NCBI GenBank assembly: GCA_910589095.1
Contig: CAJUSN010000008.1
Location: 1 to 33,307 of the forward strand
Length of the DNA stretch: 33,307 bases
Source: an uncultured Muribaculaceae bacterium
GTDB taxonomy: Bacteria; Bacteroidota; Bacteroidia; Bacteroidales; Muribaculaceae
Direction: 5' to 3'
In this document: positions 1 to 10,200 of the stretch, piece after piece
Numbering within the stretch: the stretch's first letter is position 1
Layout: every line of letters starts with the position of its first letter
Program-made: the position numbers and the translations under genes
Notes under the pieces: model-generated
Database searches by the model: none
Told to the model about the DNA's origin: nothing
Seen by the model: only the letters and a program-made list of their open reading frames with translations

Positions 1-456
1 GATATAGGTGATTACTTCGCGTGGGGACAAATTACTCCTTCAACGATGTTTAATGAATCAAACTATATAGAACCGTCACTTCTTACTGAAAAGTATGGAA
101 ACATACAAAAGCTTACGCAAGAAAATGATGCTGCCGTTTGTATTCTTGGTAATCGCTGGAGGATGCCTACTAGATATGAGGCAATGGAATTGATAGAAAA
201 ACGTAATGTAGAGATTCTGCAAATTAATGGAGTCTTTGGCTCAAAAATTTCAGCCAATAATGGTAACTACATTTTTCTTCCGAATACTGGCAGAATCGTT
301 GGGAAGGAATTATTAGATGCTCGCCGCCTATATTACTGGCTATCAACTTCTATTAAAGATGCCGATGGACTCGGTGGAGATAGAGGCGATTTGAGATGGT
401 ATCATAGTTATAGGAAACATGTTGGCAGATGTATAAGACCTGTCCTTGATTTTTAA
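1..456 (+). CDS. FISUMP/DUF1566-like surface protein, C-terminal part (5' truncated)
   Basis: The reading frame is open from base 1, so the gene begins upstream of the window; the ATG at 46 is only an internal Met. The visible 151 residues carry hallmarks of the C-terminal domain of FISUMP/DUF1566-type proteins: a GDYFAWGQ motif near the left edge, then NRWRMPTRYEAMELI, a SKISANNGNYIFLPNTG stretch, and a terminal RCIRPVLDF. In this family these correspond to the usual GDYYAWGE, WRMPT, IFLPAAG and RPV blocks. Such domains are found in secreted or surface-anchored proteins of Bacteroidota and Fibrobacter; no enzymatic role is established. The signal peptide and any upstream domains lie outside the window. 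The gene is AT-richer than the genes that follow. Family call fairly sure, function unknown. Confidence 0.7.
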   Translation, partial: DIGDYFAWGQITPSTMFNESNYIEPSLLTEKYGNIQKLTQENDAAVCILGNRWRMPTRYEAMELIEKRNVEILQINGVFGSKISANNGNYIFLPNTGRIVGKELLDARRLYYWLSTSIKDADGLGGDRGDLRWYHSYRKHVGRCIRPVLDF

Positions 457-480
457 TTTATCCTGTCTTTTACGACGCTC

Positions 481-514
481 AGGGAGGCTGTGCCTATTTT
501 GACACAGCTTCCCT
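481..514. terminator. Hairpin between convergent genes, possible bidirectional terminator
   Basis: The arms AGGGAGGCTGTG (481-492) and CACAGCTTCCCT (503-514) pair over 12 bp with one G-T wobble around a 10-base loop. It sits 24 bases after the stop of the FISUMP-like gene and 41 bases after the stop of the convergent acyltransferase gene. No clean T-run follows on either strand, so terminator function is inferred from position and stem strength. Confidence 0.45.
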
Positions 515-555
515 ATCCGATAGTGTCATTTTAGAAAGACTGTGCTACCAGACTC

Positions 556-1641
556 TTAGAGCTTGATAATGATGCGGTGGCGCCACAGGGCATAGCCTAT
601 GGCCCAGTTGAGGAGCATGTAGATGGTGGCGTAGGCCAACGAGGCGAGGTGCTCGTAGGGTATCGCTGCGGAGAGCGCGCCGAACAGCATCTCGTTCACA
701 CCGGCTTTGCCCAAAAATATTGCCATGAGCTCGCTCGACACGTAGAGGATTAAGGCGTTGATACCGAATACTTCGAAGAAATTGACCCATGCTCCGCGCG
801 TCTGTTTGCCATCGATAACTTGCATCATAAGAGCTATCATGAGTGCGCACAGGCCGGAAGTGGCGCAGGCGAAGCTGGGGCTCCAGATGCGCTTGTTGAA
901 TGGAAGGGCAAAATGAGTGAAGAAAGCCGCGAAAACGAGCACTGAGCCTACGGTGAACAGGATATTGGTTTTTTCGGCAACGGTGGTTTTGCGGCTCATA
1001 AGCCATGCGCAGTAGAATCCGAACAGCACGTTGCAAACGGCCGATATGGTGCTCACCAAGCCTTCGGGGTCAACCGCCTGGTAATGGTACAGGTGGTTGT
1101 AGCCGAAAATCTGTTCGTCGACTATCCAGAGGATGTTTTGGTCGCGTTCGTTGACATACCCGCCACCGGCAAGTAATATGCAGGTATAGATTACGAGGAG
1201 ACTTAAGGCGGTGGGGAGTGCATAGCGGTGTTTGACGGTCAGTGCGAATATCGACACAATGAAATAGCAGATGGCAATTCGCTGCATAACGGCCCAGAAG
1301 CGGAGCTCAGCCAAGGAGGTGGTGAAATCGGTGTGAAGAATTTTGTCCAGCCAGTTGATGGCTATGCCGATTGCGAAGAGCAGTATGGTCCTTCGTGCAA
1401 TTTTAGCGAAATTTGCGCGGGTGAGATTGAAGCCGCGGCGTGAGTAGGAGAGAAAAATGGAGATGCCCATTATGAAAAGAAAAAATGGAAATACGAGGTC
1501 GCTTGCCGACAGTCCGTTCCATTTCGCATGGCCGAGCATTTCGAATTCATGGCCATAGCCATTGTTTACCATAATCATGCCTGCCACGGTGAGTCCCCGT
1601 GCAATGTCGAGCGACAGCAGGCGCTTTGTTTTTGTTGCCAT
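556..1641 (-). CDS. DUF5009 / HGSNAT-like membrane acyltransferase
   Basis: A 361-residue polytopic membrane protein. The N-terminus has RLLSLDIARGLTVAGMIMVNN (about residues 7-27), the SxDxxRG...M..VN block of the heparan-alpha-glucosaminide N-acetyltransferase/NagX-like family (DUF5009, DUF1624). It is followed by a hydrophobic FPFFLFIMGISIFLS segment and roughly eight to ten further membrane spans; length fits the family. Family members are thought to transfer acyl groups to sugars across the membrane, in bacteria probably during amino-sugar or glycan catabolism; the substrate here cannot be read from the sequence. The gene stands alone, convergent with the FISUMP-like gene and divergent from the M6 protease. 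The start is supported by a promoter-like sequence about 30 bases upstream. Confidence 0.8.
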   Translation of the reverse strand: MATKTKRLLSLDIARGLTVAGMIMVNNGYGHEFEMLGHAKWNGLSASDLVFPFFLFIMGISIFLSYSRRGFNLTRANFAKIARRTILLFAIGIAINWLDKILHTDFTTSLAELRFWAVMQRIAICYFIVSIFALTVKHRYALPTALSLLVIYTCILLAGGGYVNERDQNILWIVDEQIFGYNHLYHYQAVDPEGLVSTISAVCNVLFGFYCAWLMSRKTTVAEKTNILFTVGSVLVFAAFFTHFALPFNKRIWSPSFACATSGLCALMIALMMQVIDGKQTRGAWVNFFEVFGINALILYVSSELMAIFLGKAGVNEMLFGALSAAIPYEHLASLAYATIYMLLNWAIGYALWRHRIIIKL

Positions 1642-1671
1642 AGGTTTCTGTGTAATGAAAGGTTAACCGGT

Positions 1672-1703
1672 CAAAGTTACGCCTTTTTATTGTTATGGGG
1701 AAA
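1672..1703 (-). promoter_or_regulatory. Bacteroidales-type promoter for the DUF5009 gene
   Basis: Read on the minus strand, TAACTTTG (1672-1679) matches the -7 consensus TAnnTTTG, with TTTC (1700-1703) 20 bp upstream as a -33 element one base off TTTG. Predicted transcription start is near 1665, giving a leader of about 25 bases. Confidence 0.55.
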
Positions 1704-1813
1704 TTATTGTTTCAATATCTTTTGGTGGCTTGCAAAATGTAATTCCGACTGGGTGAAATTTAGCAAAATGACGCTAAAACAAGTCTATTAATAAATATTA
1801 ACATAATGTATGC

Positions 1814-1843
1814 TTTCAGGGGTCATTATTTCCTTTATATTTG
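1814..1843 (+). promoter_or_regulatory. Bacteroidales-type promoter for the M6 protease
   Basis: TATATTTG (1836-1843) matches the -7 consensus TAnnTTTG exactly; TTTC (1814-1817) lies 18 bp upstream as a weak -33 element. Predicted transcription start is near 1850, about 50 bases before the ATG at 1903. The surrounding DNA is AT-rich and lies between divergent genes. Confidence 0.55.
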
Positions 1844-1902
1844 TTGTGTGAAATTAAAAATTGTAAAATTATTTACAAAATGACACTATAGTACTTAACG
1901 CT

Positions 1903-4077
1903 ATGAGAAAAATTCTACTATATGCCGGCGCGCTTTCACTTGGGCTGGCTTCGTATCTCCCAGTTAAAGCTGTGATAGCTGATCCCACTCCTCGACTTGT
2001 GAAGCAGCCGGATGGAACAGAAGTGACTCTTTTGCTCCACGGTGATGAGTTTTTTAACTACACCACTACGACCGATGAGAACACTGTGGTGTTCAACTCC
2101 GTGAGCGGGCTGTGGGAATATGCGTCACTCGGACCTGACGGCAACCTGCTTCCTACGGGCGAACGAGCTGCCGACGGTGTGACTCCGCGTCGCGCCACAC
2201 GTCAGCTTAAGCCTATGGTGACACCGGCGCGCCGTCAGGCCGACAATAATTTGCGTCTTCATGCTCTCGGCCCGAAATATGATTACTCCAAATTTCGCGG
2301 GCTGGTGATACTTGTGGAATTCAATGATGCGCCATTCTCGCGTGAGGATATCCATGAAGTGTTCACCGACATGGTGAACAAGCACGATTACGATGGATAC
2401 ATGAGCAACAATCTGCTCCCGACAAAGGTGCCCTATCCCGGTTCCGTGCGCGACTATTATTATGAGAACTCCAACGGCATGTTCGATCCGGAGTTTGATG
2501 TGGTAGGGCCGGTACGGATTGATTTCTCGCAGTATTACGCCAGACAGAGCACCGGGGCACAGTCGCTCGTGACCGCGGCGTTGCGCGCTGCTGATGACAT
2601 GGTGGATTATTCAGTGTATGACACCGACGGTAATCGGCAAGTCGATATGGTGTATTTCATCTTTTCAGGTGCCGGATCAAACTTCTCAGGAAATGATCCC
2701 AATCTATTGTGGCCGCACGCCTCAACTGTTATGAGCTTATCGCTCGACGGGGTGAGTTTCGGTCGCTACGCATGTTCCACAGAATTGTATGGTCCTCCGG
2801 CCAACAAGCAGCTTGACGGCATAGGCACAATATGCCATGAGTTCAGCCATGTGTTGGGTCTTCCCGACCTTTATGATGTTGACTATGCCACCGGTGGCCA
2901 GTCGATTCATCCTCAGAAATGGTCACTGATGGCAAGTGGTTCGTATCTCAACATGAGCCGTACGCCCTGCGGATACTCTCTCTATGAACGCTATGCACTG
3001 GGATTCGCAACCCCAAGGGTGATCATGGAGCCGGGGACTTACACCATCAATCCTCTCAATGAAGGCACCGTGCCCGACGGTTGCCGCATTGACACTCCTA
3101 TCCCTGATGAATTCTTCTTGCTTGAGAGCCGAGTCCGCACTCGCTGGGACGAGTATCTTCCCGGTGAAGGGCTGCTGGTGCATCGCGTGGACTCCACTGA
3201 TGCCTCCGTTTGGCAAAATAATAAGATCAATGCTGTGAGCACACATAATTACTATACCTTACTCCGAGCCATGCCCTCGGTTTCCGAATCAGGTACGGTG
3301 ACCGACAGCGATGGAGACCCGTTCCCCGGCTCAGGTGAAGTGACCTCAATTACCAACGCCACAGATCCTTCCATGCGCTCCTGGACCACAACCTCCTCAC
3401 CTCTCGTGATTCAGAACATTCAGACCGACGATGCCGGAAGGGTTACATTTGAGGTCATAACCGATGACGTGCCAACTCTTCTTGAGGATTTCCTTACCAT
3501 GCCTCTCACAGCATCGGACACAACTGAGGTGAAAGGCCGGTTCAGTAATTGGGATTTCTCCGGTGGGGCTCGGGTGTCGGGCGATGACTTCGGACTGAAC
3601 TACGTGGCAACAGTTAAAGGGGCCAATCTCGTTTGTCAGCCCTTTGACGGAACTGCCGAGACCTGTTCCGTGACCATTGAGAATCCCACCAGCCAAAATG
3701 CAATTTTCCGTCTGTACTACTCAACCGACGGAGGTGCCATCTGGCGCACGCTATCTACAATTGAAGGTACGTCCAATCCGTCTGTTGCCAAAGGATCCAC
3801 CACAACTGTTCACTACGGGCTCGGGGCCCTTGACGGCGTTTCGTTCAAGCTTACGCAATTCTCCGGCAATGCCACTTCGGAATGCCGCGTACGGAAAATA
3901 GAGTTCGGCATCAAAGCCGGCTCATTCTCCGAAATTCAAGGCATTGCCACTGACGCCAATGCAGCTCCGGTGGAATGGTATAATATCCAGGGTGTGAGAG
4001 TGGCGGAGAAAAACCTTGCCCCCGGCATCTATATACGCCGCCAGGGCTCCAATGCTGTCAAGGTGGTGATAAACTGA
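1903..4077 (+). CDS. Secreted M6-family metalloprotease
   Basis: A 724-residue exported protein. Residues 1-26 are a signal peptide (MRKIL, then a hydrophobic core, processing probably near VKA). The catalytic domain holds HEFSHVLGLPD at residues 312-322, the HExxHxxGxxD zinc site of M6/immune-inhibitor-A-type peptidases: His312 and His316 as ligands, Glu313 as catalytic base, and the following LPDLYD. The downstream WSLMASGSYLN provides the Met-turn region typical of this family. A beta-rich region follows, and the last ~40 residues (VEWYNIQGVRV...PGIYIRR...KVVIN) resemble the degenerate C-terminal beta-domain common on exported Bacteroidales proteins and related to Por/T9SS sorting domains; whether it sorts here is uncertain. 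It probably degrades extracellular proteins. The GLUG protein 200 bases downstream shares the export style and may be co-regulated. Confidence 0.88.
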   Translation: MRKILLYAGALSLGLASYLPVKAVIADPTPRLVKQPDGTEVTLLLHGDEFFNYTTTTDENTVVFNSVSGLWEYASLGPDGNLLPTGERAADGVTPRRATRQLKPMVTPARRQADNNLRLHALGPKYDYSKFRGLVILVEFNDAPFSREDIHEVFTDMVNKHDYDGYMSNNLLPTKVPYPGSVRDYYYENSNGMFDPEFDVVGPVRIDFSQYYARQSTGAQSLVTAALRAADDMVDYSVYDTDGNRQVDMVYFIFSGAGSNFSGNDPNLLWPHASTVMSLSLDGVSFGRYACSTELYGPPANKQLDGIGTICHEFSHVLGLPDLYDVDYATGGQSIHPQKWSLMASGSYLNMSRTPCGYSLYERYALGFATPRVIMEPGTYTINPLNEGTVPDGCRIDTPIPDEFFLLESRVRTRWDEYLPGEGLLVHRVDSTDASVWQNNKINAVSTHNYYTLLRAMPSVSESGTVTDSDGDPFPGSGEVTSITNATDPSMRSWTTTSSPLVIQNIQTDDAGRVTFEVITDDVPTLLEDFLTMPLTASDTTEVKGRFSNWDFSGGARVSGDDFGLNYVATVKGANLVCQPFDGTAETCSVTIENPTSQNAIFRLYYSTDGGAIWRTLSTIEGTSNPSVAKGSTTTVHYGLGALDGVSFKLTQFSGNATSECRVRKIEFGIKAGSFSEIQGIATDANAAPVEWYNIQGVRVAEKNLAPGIYIRRQGSNAVKVVIN

Positions 4078-4277
4078 TAAATCTGGTGCATTATTCACTT
4101 ACACATAGTTACTTAACGCCATTTCTTCACATAGTACGCAATCACTTTGCACTTCACTACACACACATTAATTACCTCTATGTACCGACCAACACTCCCT
4201 GACCGACGCTAACATGAGGACGGCGGCGGAAGCGCGGTGCATGAAATTATAAAATTTCCTCAAATCAATCATCATCT

Positions 4278-7200
4278 ATGAAGAATCTTGCTTCATTATT
4301 TTTAGGCTTAGGCATAGCGGCCGGTGCCACGGGAACTGCTGTGGCTCAGAACGCTACGGTTTCGGCCATGGAGATGATCAACAGCGAATATGCAGCTGCG
4401 CCAACCGCCCGGGCGGTGACCGCTCCGCAGAGTTTTGCTTTGATGGAATCACCTGCATGGACCCCGACGCTGAATCAGGGAAATTTCCTTGACAAAGCTC
4501 CGGAGGTAGCGCCGAGAAAACTCAAGTCAATGCCGAAGCCGTTGGCATCTGCCAGTGATGTCAGTGGGTATTACGTAGGGCTTTACAACACACTTACAAG
4601 CTCAAGTTACGACGGCGGTACAACAATGCAGATTGTACCTGATGCCACAGGCGACTCCGTCACAATCAAATATTTCTGGAACCGTCAGAGCGTGCGTGCT
4701 TGCGTTGACAAAATCACCAGCACCATTACTATTCCGCGCCAGACCATAATGGTCGATGCAACATATGGCGCGATTGACCTTGCCGTGACGCTCCCAACAG
4801 GCGCTCCTGATTATGATTCACAGATTATAGGCACCATTGGAAGCGACGGATCCATTGATTTTTCCGATTCCTGGTGGGGTGTATACGTGCAGGAGGGTGC
4901 CAACAAGGACCGTTTCCTTGGCGCCTATTACAATCTGTCTCTTTCGCGTGCCACCGGCCAAATGACTTACAAATCTTCCACCGGCGCCGACATTGGTTAT
5001 TATGTGCTTATTGAGCAAACCAGCAAGAACACGCTGAAAGTAAGCAATGTATTCAATTACGGCCTTGAAATAGAGGTGGAATTGAAACGCGACCGCACGG
5101 CCGAAATAAATTCACAAGTTGCTCTGATAAATGCGAGTGGCTCCTGGATTCTGATCCGCTGCGTGGAATTTAACGATGCGGGAAACCTAACAAAGTATAG
5201 TCCGATAGTGAATTCAGATGCGGCCGCAGCTACTAATAACACAATGCTGTCATGGACCGACTGGTCGCTGCTCTGTCTGGCGGCCAACTCCTATGCAGGA
5301 CATCTCACCGATGCCAAGTTGCAGGCTTATACTCCATTTTCCTATCCCGAACTCTCTGTGACGGAATTTACAGGTGAGGGAACTGAGAAGAGCCCCTATC
5401 TGCTCAGGACACTCGACGATCTTATCCTGCTTGCCGATAAGGTGAACAATGACACGGAATATGTGGGGAAATACTACAATCTCGAATACACCCGCACTTA
5501 CCTGGGCAAGTACTTTGCTCTGGATGCCGACATTGATATGGGTGGCTACAAGTTCGAGCCAATCGGTGGCACAACAAATCAACGCTTTGCTGGTCAGCTT
5601 GACGGTCGAGGACACACCATAAAAGGCTTGAACGTAAACGGAGGTTCGCAATTCGCTGCCGGCTTGTTCGGCTATACCGACACACTCAGCGTGCTGAAGA
5701 ACATTGTGCTTGAGAGTCCGGTGATGAACGCTGACTATTACTCGGCCGGTGCGCTTGTGGCCTGGTGTAACGGCTCGGTTGAAAACGTTACTGTCAACGC
5801 TCCTAATGTGACGTCGGCCCGCACGGTTGCCGGTGGGGTCGCAGGTATTGTACTTCAGTCCGTTAAGGATTGCCATGTTACCGACGGTTACGTTGAAGGT
5901 GGCGGTTATGTAGGCGGTGTTGTAGGCGAGGTACATGGTGGCATCAGCGACTGCTCGGCCAATGCATCGATCTATCTCACCGGATCAAGCGCACCCGCAG
6001 GCGGTGTGGCCGGTAACATCCTATCCGGCGATTCAAAAAATCTTGAATTCACAGGCTATGTGAGTTATAAGGCCATTGATGCTGTTCAGTATCTTGGCGG
6101 CGTGGCCGGTATGGTACAGGTTTGCACACTGAGCAATTCATTCTCCAACGGCGTCATCCGCGGTTACAACAGTCAGTCGTGTGTTGGCGGTGTGGCCGGT
6201 GTGCTTACCGGTGAAATCCGCGACTGCTATTCCGCAGGTGTGGTTCATTGCTATTCGCGGCTTACCGGAGGAATAGTTGGTCAGATAAAAGCCAACTCAC
6301 TGGGAGTGGTTCCCGCTGTGCGCACCTCCTACACCTCCGCGTTGGTTGAAGCTGAAACATATCAGTACAACCGTCAGAATTGCGCTGAAGTGGTAGGTGC
6401 CATTGCCGAAGGATTGAATCCCGAACTTGAGAATATATATTATGACTCACAGGTCACCAATTTCTACTCCACACGTTTCGGTGCTCTCACCTCCGAACTC
6501 ACCTCAGCCTCAGGTCCCAAGGGCTTCAGCTCTTCCGAATGGACCTTCACTGCCGGCGCATATCCTCGTGTGAAAGCTCTGGCAGAGAGCGAAGGCTCGA
6601 AATACAGTGCTTCGGCTGTGGATATGAAGCCTTCTGATTCATATAAGAAATTCTCCTCCAACACTCCGATTACGGCTCTCGGCTCCACTCAGTTCTATTT
6701 CTTGAAAAACGGAGCGCTTTACAAGCAAGGCCATTATGCTGCCATTGTCAACAATCAGATTGAAATTGGTGAGGAATTCGGCATGGATACTCTCTATATT
6801 TGCAATGGCAACGTGCAGACCTATCGCTACATGAGTGTGGCTCCTATCCCATTTGAGGGCGACGGTACAGAAGAAAGTCCGCTTCTCATTAAGACCAAGG
6901 AGGATCTCATTACCCTCTCCGAGGCCACCACAAACAAGCGTCAGACCTTCCCCGGAATATATTTCAAACTTGCCAACGACATTGACATGGAGCATGACAC
7001 CCGTTTCCTCGGCATTGACGCCGACAACTCGGCCAGTGCTGCCTCCATTGCGTTCCAGGGTGTGTTTGATGGTGACGGTCACACAATTGAAAACCTTACT
7101 GTGGCCGGACGCCTTGCTTGGACCACTCCTCGTCAAGATGGCAAGACAGGTACGCTCAACACCACAGGCTGTCGTGGCATCTCTGGTCTGTTCGGTCGTG

Positions 7201-10200
7201 TAGGTGTGGATGGCGTTGTTAAAAATCTCACCATCGGTGCCGGATCGCAGCTTGAAATGTATGCCCAGTGTGCAGCTATAGTTGGTACACTTGATGGTCG
7301 TGTTGAAAACTGCCGCAATTATGCGGATGTGCTCGGTTACTCTTGCTGGGTAGGCGGTATCGTTGGACAGATGAACAAAGGCTCGGTGGTGTCAGGTTGT
7401 TACAACGCCGGTAACATCACAACCGGTTACGCCAATGCCGGTGGTATTGCCGGATCTTGCGCAGGTACCATTGAAAATTGCGTGAACACAGGCGACATCC
7501 GTGCAATTCTGCTCGTAACCAATTATTCCACCCAGCTTCAGCGTGTGGGCGGTATATCCGGTGGCTCCGGTGGTGCGATCTATCGTAATTGTGCCAACTA
7601 CGGTACCGTATGGGCCGAAAAGAACAATGCCGGCGGTATTACTGCCGCGCTTGAAGGAACCAGCGCTGCCGGAAGCGGTAACGATGATGTGGTTTCATGC
7701 TTGAATGTGGGCAACGTATACTGTGGCAATCAGGCCACACTCGGTGCAATTGCCGGCCTCAAAGGAACCAAGTCTATAAGCAATGTTTATTTTGATGCGC
7801 AGACCATCGGTCTCAAGGCAGCCGCAAACAGCGATGTGGAAGGGATGAACGGTGAATCCACTGCAACTCTCACTGCCGGGAAGGTCCTCGAGGGGTTGGA
7901 TGCGGCAGAATGGGATTACACTGCAGGTATGTATCCAGCGCTGAAGCTTTTTGCTGATGAGGTGAAAGTGAAAGCGGCCCGCAAAGTGATTCTCGACATT
8001 CCCGAAGGCAATTCGGTGTCAAATCTTCTTGTCAATGCATCCCTGTCCTCTTCAGCTAAGTGGAGCTTGAAGGATGGATCGGTGTTCAAAATCTCCGGTT
8101 CTACATTGCAGGCTCCCTCCGTTGTGGATGATGTGGTAACCGACACACTGGTGGCTGTAAACGAGGCAGGCGTTCGCCGTCCTATTCTTCTCCAGGCCAA
8201 GCCTGTCAATCCGTTGGCCGGCGAAGGCACCGAGGCCTCTCCCTTCATCATCTCGACTGCTGATGATTGGAACGCACTTTCGGCTTACATGGACAAAGCG
8301 GCCGATGATCTTGCCGGAATGTTTGTGAAGATTGCCGGTGATATAGACTTCAATGATGTTGCCATCAAACGTCTTGGCTCCAATGGAGTCGCCACCTTCA
8401 AGGGAACCCTTGATGGTGCCGGACACACGTTGAAAAACCTAGCCATCACATCCGTGGCCAACCAAAGCTGCGCTCTTGTGGGCACACTTGACGCCGAAGG
8501 TGTGATAAAGAACCTTGCATTGGAGGGGGTTGTGAACGGTACATACACCTATGCGGCACCTCTTGTGGATAAGCTCTACGGAAAGCTCTCCAATATCGAG
8601 AGCCGCATGGAAGTGAATTCCACCAAGCAATATGCAGCAGGTGTGGTTGGCTATGCCTATGGTAACGCCATGCTTGAGAATGTGAAGTTTGCAGGCAAGA
8701 TCACCAGCTCCGGCACTTATGTGGGTGGATTGGTAGGCGTGTCAATCGCATCAGGTCGTGTCACATATAAAGACTGTGCGTTTGAAGGAACCATAGAACA
8801 AACCACTGCGGCAACTAAAGCCACTGCTATATATGTTGGTGGATTCGTGGCCAACTGTGGTCCGGCAACCTTTGAGGATTGCGTCAGCGACGGACAGATC
8901 AATCTTGCCAACACCACTTTCACCACCAATGTGGCCGGCTTTGCAGGCAACATTCAAGGTAACAAGAACGACAGCGGTTTCTATTTCACCAACTGTCAGA
9001 ACGCCACTTCAATCACTGCCGGTGGCAAGGTAGCGGGCTTTGTGGCTTGCGCACTCACTTCAACCACTGCCGCCACAGCCAAGTTTATCATGACAGACTG
9101 TGTGAACACCGGTGATATTACATCAGAATCCACAACGGCCATGTCGTCGAGCCCCACCGCAGGACTGCTCATGCAATACACTCCTTCGTCCAAGATAACG
9201 CGCTGCCACAACGAAGGCACCATTATCTCCAACAAGAATGTGTATGCCGCAGGTATCGTGGGCTACTATGCAGGCACGCCTGTTGACACCACAGCTGTGG
9301 AAATAACCGATTGCTGGAATGAAGGATTGATTGTTGCCGACGGAAATCAAGGCGGCGGTATTTGCGGTTATGTCATGGGCCGCACAATCCTCACTCGCTG
9401 CTATAACACTGCCGACATCGAGGGTAACCAGATGCTGGGTGGTATAACATCAGGTTTTGCCGGAACCGGTCCTGAAATGATCAATTGCTACAACACGGGT
9501 AATGTGACAGCCAAAGCTCAGCGTGCCGCGGGTCTGATTGCCTGGGGTGCACCCACCGGCGCGGTTGTAAGAGGCTGCTGGAACTCAGGCCGCATCGCAT
9601 CCACCAGTGAGGAGCAAAGCGCTAAAGTCACGGCTGCTTACTCCGTTGGAGGTCTCGCAGGTCAAGGTGGCGCCTCGTTCATCGATTGCTACAATGTCGG
9701 TGAAGTAGTGGGCTTGTCCCAGGTAGGCGGCCTCGTTGGAACCCCTGTTAAAGCCAAGACATCCTTTGCTAATTGTTATAATGCCGGTAAGATTTCAGCC
9801 CCGGCCGACAGCTGCGGTTCTATCGTTGGCGTCAATACTGACAATGGCAAACTTTGGGCCGATGGAAACTCCATGTCCAATACTTACTATCTCGACATCA
9901 ACAACTGTGACAATGACGCAATCATTACAGCTAAGAAGATTAGTCGTGTAGAGCTGGCTGCGCTTGATCTTGGCGAAGGTTTCACATCACCCGACGATTA
10001 CACTCATCCTCTGGTGAAGGAATTCGCTGAACATCCCGTGGCATTGTTCCATGCTGCTGAGTTGGTGCTTAGCGAAAATGATACGGCCGACAAAGTGACC
10101 CGAGAGATCTATCTCGGAGGTACACCATCCGTAATCTGGAGCGCGGATTGCGATGCCATTGCAATAGCGGGCAATACTGCCTACTTCACCAAACCTTACA

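Noticed and set aside
545..1036. 163-residue minus-strand frame overlapping the DUF5009 gene
   Set aside because: Same strand, other frame of a gene with clear family motifs; the translation is Arg/His-rich and shadow-like.
5250..5936. 228-residue minus-strand frame inside the GLUG gene, and similar long antisense frames at 6639-7136 and 21071-22150
   Set aside because: They lie opposite well-supported genes and arise from codon bias in GC-richer coding DNA; none has recognisable motifs.
5373..9800. GLUG repeats considered as a DNA repeat array or CRISPR-like structure
   Set aside because: The repetition is at protein level in one continuous reading frame; the DNA units vary in length and sequence and there are no constant repeats with spacers.
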